Shown piece by piece: positions 14,872 to 23,214 of a stretch of DNA of 37,159 nt (the stretch's first letter is position 1; every line of letters starts with the position of its first letter). This DNA is from Pirellulales bacterium (GTDB taxonomy: Bacteria > Planctomycetota > Planctomycetia > Pirellulales > Thermoguttaceae). The translations under genes and the position numbers were made by a program. The stretch is from contig JADLEL010000156.1 in NCBI GenBank assembly GCA_020846145.1, forward strand, positions 1 to 37,159. Direction: 5' to 3'. The notes beneath the pieces were generated by a model, which was not told the origin of the DNA, did no database searches, and was given only the letters and a program-made list of their open reading frames with translations.

Positions 14872-16479
14872 ATGCCCGCTCCACCGCCAAACAATTTGAC
14901 TTTGCCGCGGAAATTCCTGCGGATGTGCCGCCGAAATTGGCGCAAGCCGAAGATCGCCGATTCGACCGGCGCGGAGCTTTCCGGCGGCGAACTGCTCATC
15001 CGCACGCTGGCGCTGCGCCGGGTATTGCGGAAAATCTTGAGTCGGGATGAACGGTATGTGGGCGTGTTGCTGCCGCCCTCGTCCGGCGGCGTCGTTACGA
15101 ATGCGGCCCTCGGGCTGGACGGCCGCGTGAGCGTGAACCTGAACTACACGGTTACCTCCGAGGTGATGAACGACTGCATCGGGCAGTGCGGCATCAAGCA
15201 CGTGCTTACCAGCCGCCGCGTGATGGAAAAGCTCGACTTCCAACTCGACGCGGAATTCGTGTTCCTAGAAGATTTCAAGGAAAAAATCACGGTCGCCGAC
15301 AAGCTGCTCTCGTTCGCCGCCGCGCGGTTGCTGCCGATTCCTCTTTTGGAACGAAGCCTCGGCCTGACGGAGGCCCGGCCCGACGACCTGCTCACGGTGA
15401 TCTTCACGTCCGGCTCGACGGGTTTGCCCAAGGGCGTCATGCTCACGCACGAGAACGTCGGCTCGAACGTCGAGGCGGTCGATGAGATCATCCGCCTGAC
15501 CAAAGACGATGTATTGCTGGGGATCTTGCCGTTTTTTCATTCTTTCGGCTATACGGTAACGCTCTGGACGGTGCTCGCGCTCGATCCCAAGGGAGTTTAC
15601 CATTATTCTCCGCTGGAAGCCCGCGAGGTGGGGAAACTCTGCCGCAAGCACGGCGTAACGATCGTGCTTTCCACGCCTACTTTTTTGCGTTCGTATTTGC
15701 GCCGCTGCGACCCGGAAGATTTCCGCACGGTGCAGGTGCTTTTCACGGGCGCGGAAAAACTGCCCGGCGAATTGGCCGAAGCGTTCGAGCGGAAATTCGG
15801 CATCCGCCCGATCGAAGGCTACGGCTGCACGGAGCTTTCGCCGATCGCCTCCGCGAACATTCCGCCGGGCCGGGGAAATGAAGGCCAATTCGAAGGCGTG
15901 AAAGAAGGGACCATCGGCCGCCCGCTGCCGGGAATCGCGGCCAAAGTCGTCGATCTGGACAGCGGCACGGACCTCGGCCCGAACCGCCCGGGGATGCTGC
16001 TGTTCACCGGCCCCAACGTGATGAAAGGTTATTTGAACCGGCCGGACTTGACGAAGGAAGTCCTCCGCGACGGCTGGTACGTCACCGGCGACGTGGCCGA
16101 AATCGACGAGGAAGGCTTCATTAAAATCACGGGACGGATCAGCCGCTTCTCGAAACTCGCCGGCGAGATGGTGCCGCATCTGCTCATCGAGGAGACGCTC
16201 GTCCGCGCGCTGCATCTCGAAGACGCGGAGGAAATCAAACTGGCAGTGAGCGCAGTGCCCGATGCGAAAAAGGGCGAAAAACTCGTCGTTCTGCACACCG
16301 GTTTATCGCTTTCGCCGGAAGATATCTGCCGCCGACTGGCTGAGGCCGGCCTGCCGCTCCTGTGGATTCCCGCGCCCGACAGTTTCCGCCAAGTGGCCAA
16401 AATTCCCCTCCTCGGCACGGGCAAGCTCGACCTCAAGGGAGTGAAAGAATTAGCGATGGAGCTTTTCGGGCAGGAATAA
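14872..16479 (+). CDS. Aas-like acyl-CoA/acyl-ACP synthetase (AMP-binding)
   Basis: An ANL-superfamily adenylating enzyme of 535 residues that activates a fatty acid through an acyl-AMP intermediate. The AMP-binding P-loop is TVIFTSGSTGLPKGVMLTHE (near 175-195), followed by LPFFHSFGYTVTLW, LFTGAEKLP, the adenine motif EGYGCTELSP, the hinge Asp in GWYVTGDVAEIDEEGFIKIT and the C-terminal Lys in LLGTGKLDLKGV. The sequence style (RFSKLAGEMVPHLLIEE) is that of the synthetase half of Aas, which re-acylates lysophospholipids using acyl-ACP (established knowledge); the acyltransferase half is absent. I prefer ATG 14872; TTG 14857 is an in-frame alternative, and neither has a strong ribosome site. Together with nearby lpxA it fits membrane lipid work. 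Confidence 0.88.
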   Translation: MPAPPPNNLTLPRKFLRMCRRNWRKPKIADSTGAELSGGELLIRTLALRRVLRKILSRDERYVGVLLPPSSGGVVTNAALGLDGRVSVNLNYTVTSEVMNDCIGQCGIKHVLTSRRVMEKLDFQLDAEFVFLEDFKEKITVADKLLSFAAARLLPIPLLERSLGLTEARPDDLLTVIFTSGSTGLPKGVMLTHENVGSNVEAVDEIIRLTKDDVLLGILPFFHSFGYTVTLWTVLALDPKGVYHYSPLEAREVGKLCRKHGVTIVLSTPTFLRSYLRRCDPEDFRTVQVLFTGAEKLPGELAEAFERKFGIRPIEGYGCTELSPIASANIPPGRGNEGQFEGVKEGTIGRPLPGIAAKVVDLDSGTDLGPNRPGMLLFTGPNVMKGYLNRPDLTKEVLRDGWYVTGDVAEIDEEGFIKITGRISRFSKLAGEMVPHLLIEETLVRALHLEDAEEIKLAVSAVPDAKKGEKLVVLHTGLSLSPEDICRRLAEAGLPLLWIPAPDSFRQVAKIPLLGTGKLDLKGVKELAMELFGQE

Positions 16480-16850
16480 ATCCGGTTCATCCGGTTAGGG
16501 CGTACTTGGTTAATGGATATCGCAAGGAGAAGTCGTCGCGGCCTGAAGGGCCGGCAATTCGCCCAGCCCCAGGCATCGCCTGGGGTTTGCGGCATCGCGA
16601 CGAACGCATGTTTCTCGGCCCACCGGGCCAACCGTTCTCCTCGAGCCGGCGAACTGCCGGCCCGTTGGGCCTCTGAATGCAATAGGAGGGCTACGTTCCC
16701 CAGGGCGCTGCCCCGGGCTGGGTGAACTGCTGGGCCTTCGGCCCGAATCAAGGACATCCGTTCCGGGAGAATCCATTATCCGATTCCATTCTCATCAACG
16801 TGAAGCCTCAACTTCTCAAATGCGATCTTTCCGCATGAACCGTGAAACCG
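16480..16850. repeat. Intergenic palindrome-rich repeat cluster
   Basis: No gene is visible between the convergent synthetase and GH127 genes. The stretch is a chain of small hairpins: GGCCTGAAGGGCCGGC, CCCCAGGCATCGCCTGGGG at about 16568-16586, CCCAGGGCGCTGCCCCGGG at about 16698-16716, and GGGCCTTCGGCCC at 16731-16743. Such 'GGCCTTCGGCC' and 'CCAGGGCGCTGCCC' chains are common spacers in planctomycete genomes. They may serve as terminators for both genes. Confidence 0.65.
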
Positions 16851-18863
16851 TTACTCTTTCGGCAGCGGCGTGAGGCGGGCAGCGGCGGGGATTCTCGGCA
16901 GCCAGACCGCCATTTCGCCGGGTCCGCGATGCACCCAGGCGTAATACGGGATCGCCGCGAAATCGACGGGCGATCGCTCGACGATCTTTTCACCGTCTTT
17001 CATCGCATATTTCAGGCTCATTGCCTTGCCGGCGATGACTTCGACGCCGCCAAGTAGATCGGCGCGGAACGAGGTTGCAAGCGGCGAATCGTCCGGCAGC
17101 AGCAGATTCAATACCTTGCCATCCGGCACGTCGGGATGTTCGATGCAATAGACCAGCGGGCCGCGCTGCAAGGCCGTTTTGCCCCGATTTTCCGCCACCT
17201 TCTCGTTGCAGATTACCCGCCGCACGGGCATGGGCAGCGTCAATTCCACCGCGTCGCCCGCCTTCCACGCGCGATCCAGCACCGCGTAACCGTTCACCAT
17301 TTTGATCTCTTCGACGGCATCGTTGACCTTGAGAGTCGGGAGTGCGGAGGATTTCTCCAAAAAACCGTATAGATCACTGGGAACAGGCATTTCTTTAGCC
17401 CAGCCGGGGATGCGGAGATTCAAGGTAAAGCGGCGGCTGTCTTGCTCGGGGGTGAGGGTGATTTTTATTTTTCCATCCCAAGGATACCGCGTTTCTTGAA
17501 CGATCTTCACCGTCGCATCGCCGAGCTTCACCGTGCCCTTTCCGCCCACGTAGAGATTGACGTAAAGCGCGTCGCCCCGCGCCGCGTAAACGTAGCCGGG
17601 TAGAGATGCCATGAATCGGCAGACGTTCGGCGGACAGCAGGCGCAGCCGAACCAGGGGCTGCGGTCCGCGCCGCCGGAGGATTCCAGCGGATTGACGTAG
17701 AAAAAGGACTTGCCGTCGAGCGATACGCCCGAGATCACGCCATTGTACAAGGAACGCTCCAACACGTCGATGTATTTCGCTTCGCCGTGCAAGAGAAACA
17801 TCCGCTGGTTCCAGAAGCAGTTGGCGATGTTCGCGCAGGTTTCGCAATAGGCCGCGGCGTTCGGCAGTTCGTAATTTTGCCCGTAGGCTTCCCCTTCGCC
17901 CGTTGCCCCAACTCCACCGGTGATATAGAGCTTCTTCGAGACGACGTTGTTCCAGAGCTTATCGATCGCCCGGACGAAACGCTCGTCGCCGGTCAAGGCG
18001 GCCACGTCGGCCATGGCGGAGTACATGTAGTTTGCCCGCACCGCATGGCCCACGGCTTCTTCCTGCTCGACGACGGGCTTGTGATCCTGGGCGTATTCGC
18101 CGTAGAGTTTGCGGCCGTTTTCGCGGCCGCGCTCATCGAGGAAGAACTTAGCTTGATCGAGATATTTCCGCTCGCCCGTGGCGCGGTACAATTTGACCAG
18201 GCCGATTTCGATTTCCTGATGTCCCGGCGGATCGTGCCGGGCGTTCTCGTTGAAGGTGGCGCAAATGTGATCGGCATTCTTCAAGGCCACTTCCAGAAAA
18301 CCTCGCTTGCCGGTGGCGGAAAAGTGGGCCGCGGCCGCTTCGTATGTATGGCCGGCGTTATACATTTGGTGGGCCGAACGGATGTTGTCCCAGCGGTCCT
18401 TGTCGGGCCGGCAAACGACCTTGCTTGGATCCTTGACCGTTTCCCGCGCCGTCCAATAGGTGTAGAGAAAGCCGTCTTTCTCCTGCGCGGCGGCGTAGAA
18501 GCTTACGAGATCGTCGAGATATTTCTCCAATTTCGGATCGGGCCGAACGGCCAAGGAATACGCCGCCCCTTCGATGATTTTCGAGACATCGCTGTCGTTG
18601 AAGCCCGCCGCGCCCTGCCAGGGCTTCTCCGAAAGTTTGCCCGCCACCTTGAAATTCTCGATGCGACCGGTCTCCTCGCACTTTTGAAAACAGTAGGGAA
18701 TCGTGGAAACACGGTTGGTTTCCAATCGCGGCTTCCAGAAGCCGTCGGTCAAATGCACGTCGGTGAAAGGTATCGGCGTTATCGGATAGTCGCGCGTTTC
18801 CGCGATCGAAAAACACGCATAAAAGCAAAAAATTACCGTTATCGGGATCGTTCGCAGCAACAT
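16851..18863 (-). CDS. GH127 family beta-L-arabinofuranosidase (DUF1680), secreted
   Basis: A 670-residue glycoside hydrolase of family 127, which removes beta-L-arabinofuranose from plant or algal glycans and glycoproteins. A signal peptide (IPITVIFCFYACFSIAET) is followed by ITPIPFTDVHLTDGFWKPRL, the usual GH127 opening. The catalytic and zinc residues known from HypBA1 are present: the Glu and Cys in AAYCETCANIANCFWNQRM (near 335) and the paired cysteines in WFGCACCPPNVCR (near 405), the second of the pair acting as nucleophile in the family model. The C-terminus forms beta-sandwich domains (LNLRIPGWAKEM, LQRGPLVYCIEH). ATG 18863 follows AAGGAAAATGCC. It is divergent from a Tat-exported sugar isomerase-like gene, and a sigma-70-like promoter lies at 18947-18975. 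It probably acts in the periplasm. Confidence 0.93.
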   Translation of the reverse strand: MLLRTIPITVIFCFYACFSIAETRDYPITPIPFTDVHLTDGFWKPRLETNRVSTIPYCFQKCEETGRIENFKVAGKLSEKPWQGAAGFNDSDVSKIIEGAAYSLAVRPDPKLEKYLDDLVSFYAAAQEKDGFLYTYWTARETVKDPSKVVCRPDKDRWDNIRSAHQMYNAGHTYEAAAAHFSATGKRGFLEVALKNADHICATFNENARHDPPGHQEIEIGLVKLYRATGERKYLDQAKFFLDERGRENGRKLYGEYAQDHKPVVEQEEAVGHAVRANYMYSAMADVAALTGDERFVRAIDKLWNNVVSKKLYITGGVGATGEGEAYGQNYELPNAAAYCETCANIANCFWNQRMFLLHGEAKYIDVLERSLYNGVISGVSLDGKSFFYVNPLESSGGADRSPWFGCACCPPNVCRFMASLPGYVYAARGDALYVNLYVGGKGTVKLGDATVKIVQETRYPWDGKIKITLTPEQDSRRFTLNLRIPGWAKEMPVPSDLYGFLEKSSALPTLKVNDAVEEIKMVNGYAVLDRAWKAGDAVELTLPMPVRRVICNEKVAENRGKTALQRGPLVYCIEHPDVPDGKVLNLLLPDDSPLATSFRADLLGGVEVIAGKAMSLKYAMKDGEKIVERSPVDFAAIPYYAWVHRGPGEMAVWLPRIPAAARLTPLPKE

Positions 18864-18946
18864 GGCATTTTCCTTGGGAAAGTCAAGAAGGAACTATGGG
18901 TAAAGGTATCAGTCAGCCGTTTTAGCGGAAACTCCACATAATACCG

Positions 18947-18975
18947 ATTGTATTGGAGGCTGTAGTTGATGCCAA
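18947..18975 (-). promoter_or_regulatory. Sigma-70-like promoter of GH127 gene
   Basis: On the minus strand, TTGGCA (-35) and TACAAT (-10) are separated by 17 bases; each hexamer has one mismatch to consensus. It lies about 85 bases upstream of the GH127 ATG. Found by eye. Confidence 0.5.
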
Positions 18976-19094
18976 TTACCCCGTAGTGCATCTTGAAAAT
19001 CGGAAAAAAGATTGCCGATATCGCCTGCCTTTTGCATTCTTTCATGATTTTAGGCGATTTGTAGTTTAATCCCCCCTTCTAATGGCTTATTTGC

Positions 19095-19124
19095 TTGACA
19101 ACCTCTTTTTGCATGTTTTATATT
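19095..19124 (+). promoter_or_regulatory. Sigma-70-like promoter of the isomerase-like gene
   Basis: Perfect TTGACA at 19095-19100 and TATATT at 19119-19124 with an 18-base spacer. The predicted transcript start is near 19131, about 43 bases before the ATG. A GGAGG ribosome site follows at about 19162-19167. Confidence 0.65.
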
Positions 19125-19173
19125 CCGGGTTTCACCGTTCTCCATTCCACTTTCTAGCACGGGAGGAATCATC

Positions 19174-20616
19174 ATGTGCAAGGGACACGCCGGGGGCTGC
19201 TGTTCGTCGCTGCATCGCCGCGATTTCATGTCGGCAATGGGAATGTCCGCCCTGGCGGTCAATTCCAGCCTGCTGAGCTTCACTTCCGCGGCAACCGAGG
19301 AAACGAAGCCGGCCGCGAAGCCGCGAATTCGCGTGGTGTTTTTTCGTCCCAAGGTTGACAGCTACTGGATGGGCTGGCCAGGCGCGTGCTACGACATCAA
19401 GGCCCGCGAGGCCGATTACGTGAAAATCATGTCCGACGCGGCCAAGGAGTTGAACCTCCAACTCGACGTCGATGCCGAACCGGTGGTCGATCTGCCCGGC
19501 GTCAACGCGCTTCTGGAACAGTGCAAGCAATCGCCGCCGGACGGCATCGTCATTACCGTGGGCAGTTTGCATCCCAATTACTGGCCGCAGGCCAACCGAT
19601 TCGCCGCCGAGAAAGGCGAATTGCCGGCGATCGTCTTCAGTCCGATGGGCACGTCGTTCACGGGCCATCTGCAGGAGACGCGCGCCGCGAAGAAGACCCT
19701 CGTGGCCGCCACGCAGGACCTCTCCTGGCTGGCCACCGGCATGAGGATGTTTCGCGCAATGTGGGAGATGAAAAACACCCGCATCTGCGTCATCAACGGC
19801 AAAAAAACCGAAGACCGCGTACTGGACGGCTTGGGGACCACGCTGCACTATATTCCGCTGGACCGCTGGGTCGAAGAATTCGGCAAGACCGAAGTTACCG
19901 CGGAAGTCCGCACGGTCGCCGATTCGCTGAAGAAAAATGCTCAAAAGGTGGTCGAGCCGAAGCCGGATGACATTATCAACGCCACGAAAAACTACGTCGT
20001 CGCCAAGCGGATCATGGCGGCCGAAAACTGCCAAGGGATTTCGCTCAACTGTCTGGGGCTGGTGCAGAGCCGGCGGATACCCTGCCCGCCCTGCATGGCG
20101 TGGCAGCGCTTGAACGACGAAGGTCTGGTGGGTTGCTGCGAGTGCGATATCACCGCGGCCATTTCCCTGCGGCTGTGCAGTTTATTGACGGGCCGGCCGG
20201 GTTTCATGCAAGACCCCGCCCCGAACACCGTCAGCAACACCTTCATGGGCGCGCATTGCAGTTCGCCCACCAAACTTCGCGGATTCGACCAACCCGCCGT
20301 GCCGCAGATTCTCCGCAGCCACAGCGAATCGGAGATCGGCGTTTCGCCGCAGGTGCTTTGGCCGAAGGACGAAGCCGTAACGGTGATGCAATTCCTCGAT
20401 CCGACGAAGATGGTCGTGGGCACCGGGAAAGTCGTGGCCAACATCGACACGCCGCCGGCCGGCGGCTGCCGCACCTCGGTGGAGCTTGCGTTGGATAACG
20501 TCGCCGACACGCGCGACTGCAAGGGCTTCCACCAACTCTTCATCCTCGGCAAGCACGACCTGCTGTTCAAGGCTTACGGCCGGCTCGCGGGCATCGAAGT
20601 GCTGCCGATCGCCTGA
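19174..20616 (+). CDS. Tat-exported L-fucose/arabinose isomerase-like protein
   Basis: A 480-residue protein. The N-terminus carries a twin-arginine signal, HRRDFMSAMGMSALAV at residues 15-30, so it is probably exported folded. The mature part resembles the L-fucose/L-arabinose isomerase superfamily. The N-terminal half is Rossmann-like (RIRVVFFRPKVDSYWMGWPG, DGIVITVGSLHPNYWP). The C-terminal part has GLVGCCECDITAAISLRL, with Glu and Asp in the position of the metal ligands, and FMGAHCSSPTKLRG, with a His. True isomerases of this group are cytoplasmic and manganese-dependent (established knowledge), so a periplasmic relative may isomerise, bind or otherwise process the pentose released by GH127 next door (inference). 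It is unusually rich in cysteine near both ends (CKGHAGGCC; CLGLVQSRRIPCPPC). ATG follows GGAGGAATCATC. Confidence 0.8.
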   Translation: MCKGHAGGCCSSLHRRDFMSAMGMSALAVNSSLLSFTSAATEETKPAAKPRIRVVFFRPKVDSYWMGWPGACYDIKAREADYVKIMSDAAKELNLQLDVDAEPVVDLPGVNALLEQCKQSPPDGIVITVGSLHPNYWPQANRFAAEKGELPAIVFSPMGTSFTGHLQETRAAKKTLVAATQDLSWLATGMRMFRAMWEMKNTRICVINGKKTEDRVLDGLGTTLHYIPLDRWVEEFGKTEVTAEVRTVADSLKKNAQKVVEPKPDDIINATKNYVVAKRIMAAENCQGISLNCLGLVQSRRIPCPPCMAWQRLNDEGLVGCCECDITAAISLRLCSLLTGRPGFMQDPAPNTVSNTFMGAHCSSPTKLRGFDQPAVPQILRSHSESEIGVSPQVLWPKDEAVTVMQFLDPTKMVVGTGKVVANIDTPPAGGCRTSVELALDNVADTRDCKGFHQLFILGKHDLLFKAYGRLAGIEVLPIA

Positions 20617-20653
20617 AGCGCGACTGGAGCCGGAATTGAGAATGAAGGACGAA

Positions 20654-20687
20654 GATGAAGGATGAGGCGCGGGTTTCATCCTTCATC
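20654..20687. terminator. Bidirectional hairpin between convergent genes
   Basis: GATGAAGGATGA pairs with TCATCCTTCATC (12 bp) around a 10-base loop. It lies in the 82-base gap between the isomerase-like gene and the convergent coiled-coil gene, and pyrimidine-rich sequence follows on the plus strand. Confidence 0.6.
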
Positions 20688-20698
20688 CTTCTTACTTC

Positions 20699-22855
20699 CT
20701 ACTTATCCTTATCCCCCTCCTTCAATCCCAGTTTCTCCAGCCACCGGCCGCGGGAGGGCTTGGTCGGCGTCTTGTTTTCCTGCGGCACGGCGGAGGGGGA
20801 AATCCCGATCTGTTCCATTTGGCGTTGCCGCTCTTCGATTTGCGACTTTTCGCGGGCGATTTTCGCGCGCTCGACGGAGATCTCGACCTCGGCCAGGCGG
20901 AGTTTCTCCCGCCATTCCTCCTGAATGTGCTTCAGGTTCTCCCGCTCCTCGCGGATAACGGCGTCCTGATCGAACATTTGTCCGAGCGCGGCCGCTCCCA
21001 CCGCCACGTTGCCCAGATTGTTGCTCTGATTTTCGAGCAGCATTTTCAACTCGTCGATTTCGCGATTCTTCTCGGCAATAATGGCGTCGGTCTTGCGGAC
21101 GATGCTTTCGATCTCCAGCCGTTCCGGCCGCGAACTCTCGTCGTCGGAATCCGATTCCAATGCCGCGAGAATGCGCTGCTTCTCCGCTTCCCAATCCAAT
21201 AAACCGCCGCTCTTATTCCCCTTCGCGGGAACGACGGCGCTTGCCCTCTTGGCGATCTGCTGCTGGAGTTCGGCGTTCTTCGCCTTCGACTCCCGCAGGT
21301 CGTCCATCGCCATTTCGTAGCGTCGTTCGAGGTCGTCGCGGTCCTCCTCCGATTCGTTCGCGGTCCGCTCTTCGGCGCGGGCAAGCTGCTCTTGCGACGC
21401 GGCGAGCTGCGATTCCAATCCGGCGATCCGCGTTTGGAGGTCCTTCCGCTCGGCCCGCAGATCCGCGCACTCCTTGACCGCGGCGTCCGCTTCCGAGGCG
21501 GCTTGCGCGAGCCGATCCTCCAATTCGCGGCAGCCGTCGCGAATCGACTGCAACTCGGCCGACGATTCCACCTGTTGATTCATGCCCGCTTCGAGTCGCT
21601 GGAGAAGTTCGCTCTGGTGGTCCTGCGCGGATTCCCGTTCGGTGGACAGGTCGGCCTGTTGCCGGCGCAGTTTTTTCGCTTCCGCGATCAACTCCGTTTC
21701 GCGCTTCCGCAGGTCTTGCACTTCGGCGGCAAGTTCGGTTTCGCGGCGCCGCAGCATTTTCGCCTCCGCGGCCAAACCGGTCTCATGTTCCCGCAAACCT
21801 TGCACGTCCGAGGTCAGCTCCGATTCGCATTGCTGCAGTCTTTTGATTTCGGCCGACAGTTCCGCATCCTGCCGCCGCAGTCTTTGAATATCCGCCGAGA
21901 GTTCCGCTTCGCGTTTGCGTAAATTGGAGATTTCGAGCGATCGTTGCGTATCGTGCTGCCGTTGGCTCTGGATTTCCGCCGAGAGTTCCGTTTCGCGCTG
22001 CCGCAGCGTTTTTATCTCCGCGACCAAAGCCGATTCGCGCTCCATGAAGGATTGGATCTCGGCGCTCAACTCGGAAGCCCGATTGCGCAGCGCTTTCGCT
22101 TCGGATTCGCGTTCGGCCTCGCGTTTTTGCAGTTCGCCGCAGCGGCGCTGCCATTCCGATTGATCGGCCGCGCCGATATTTTCGAGTTCGTTGCGGCGAA
22201 GCTCGAGTTCCTTGAGGTGCGCGGACTTCATGGCCTTGAACTCGCGGGCGAGGCGGCGGCGGACGCTTTCGGTCTCGGCGGCCCGCGAGTCCAACGCTTC
22301 CTGCCGACGGTCGAGTTCCGCCTTCAAGGCATTCAGCCGCTCGCCGGTCGCCGACAATGCGCCGCGGTCTTTTTCCAATTCGGCGCGCGCCGTTTCGAGG
22401 GCGTTTTTTTCGCGCAAGAGAGCGGCCAGGTTCGCCTCGGCGGCGTTTTGCTCGTCGCGCAATTCGCTCCGGCGGCGGGCGATCTCCGCCTCGCGGGCCT
22501 CGAGCTCGCGAGCCAATGCGCGCTGCTCTTCGAGATACCGCCGATGCAGCGACTCCAATTCCGCTTGTTGGGCGGCAATTTCGGCTTTGAGCTTTTCCAG
22601 ATGGGCGGTTTGCGCCGCGAGTCCCGCGGCTTGCGCGTCGAGGTCCGATCGATCGCGATCCGCCGCGGTGCGTCGAGACGCCACCTCCTCGGCAATCGAT
22701 TGCAATTGCGCCGAGAGCGCCGCTTCCGCGCGGCACAACCGCTCCTGCTGGGCGGCAAGATACTCCCGCGCCTTTTCGCGCCTCTCGGAAATCGCGTCGG
22801 CGAATTGCTCCGAACGGCCTTCCGCGCCTGGGTTGGGGAGGGATGTTGCTTCCAT
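20699..22855 (-). CDS. Long coiled-coil protein with 14-residue repeats
   Basis: A 718-residue, highly charged protein (from ATG 22855) that is predicted to be almost entirely coiled coil (Ala, Glu, Arg, Leu, Gln). It has no signal peptide and no membrane segment. Residues 256-409 are eleven consecutive 14-residue units of the form LRxRExELSAEIQx, two heptads each, such as LRRRETELAAEVQD and LRKRETELIAEAKK. The C-terminal part (about 570-718) is less repetitive and looks conserved: DAIIAEKNREIDELKMLLE, NNLGNVAVGAAALGQMFDQD, EEWREKLRLAEVEISVERAK. It ends in a Lys/Gly-rich tail. I know similar C-terminal segments only from planctomycetes and no function for them; a cytoskeletal or scaffold role is a guess. 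The frame stays open to 22999, but the upstream part does not look like the protein. Confidence 0.8.
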   Translation of the reverse strand: MEATSLPNPGAEGRSEQFADAISERREKAREYLAAQQERLCRAEAALSAQLQSIAEEVASRRTAADRDRSDLDAQAAGLAAQTAHLEKLKAEIAAQQAELESLHRRYLEEQRALARELEAREAEIARRRSELRDEQNAAEANLAALLREKNALETARAELEKDRGALSATGERLNALKAELDRRQEALDSRAAETESVRRRLAREFKAMKSAHLKELELRRNELENIGAADQSEWQRRCGELQKREAERESEAKALRNRASELSAEIQSFMERESALVAEIKTLRQRETELSAEIQSQRQHDTQRSLEISNLRKREAELSADIQRLRRQDAELSAEIKRLQQCESELTSDVQGLREHETGLAAEAKMLRRRETELAAEVQDLRKRETELIAEAKKLRRQQADLSTERESAQDHQSELLQRLEAGMNQQVESSAELQSIRDGCRELEDRLAQAASEADAAVKECADLRAERKDLQTRIAGLESQLAASQEQLARAEERTANESEEDRDDLERRYEMAMDDLRESKAKNAELQQQIAKRASAVVPAKGNKSGGLLDWEAEKQRILAALESDSDDESSRPERLEIESIVRKTDAIIAEKNREIDELKMLLENQSNNLGNVAVGAAALGQMFDQDAVIREERENLKHIQEEWREKLRLAEVEISVERAKIAREKSQIEERQRQMEQIGISPSAVPQENKTPTKPSRGRWLEKLGLKEGDKDK
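21629..22090 (-). repeat. Eleven 42-bp in-frame tandem units in coiled-coil gene
   Basis: The DNA encodes eleven 14-residue units with no indels between them. The units are diverged at DNA level but keep the ELSAEI core in most copies, indicating old tandem duplication of a two-heptad block. Confidence 0.75.
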
Positions 22856-23214
22856 GACGGATGACTCGATTCCTCGTCGTAAACCTGCTCGAACACCTTG
22901 AGGCGAAACCGATCGCGCGCCGCGCGAATAGCGACCGCGGGCGCCGCATCGACCGGATTCCGCAACCCGCGAAGCGCGGAACGATTTCCGCAATCTCATG
23001 CCGCCGCGTGGAGGGGATTATTTTCGCGCGTTCCCCAATACAATATCTATACGTCATGCCGCAAGGACGTGCAAACGGCCTTTCCAGTCATGCCGAAGAT
23101 AACGATTGTGCGAATACCGCCGATCCGCGCTTGCGATGAACTCGTTCCCATGCTCCGCGTGGGAAAGCAATTCCGCGCCGCTCCCGCAGCGCCGAATCAC
23201 TTGAGCGATTGCCT
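22856..23214. other. Gene-free stretch upstream of coiled-coil gene
   Basis: About 360 bases on the 5' side of the coiled-coil gene. It holds a GTTCCCATGCTCCGCGTGGG AA hairpin at about 23146-23167, another member of the GTTCCC hairpin type. No other gene is visible. Confidence 0.5.
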
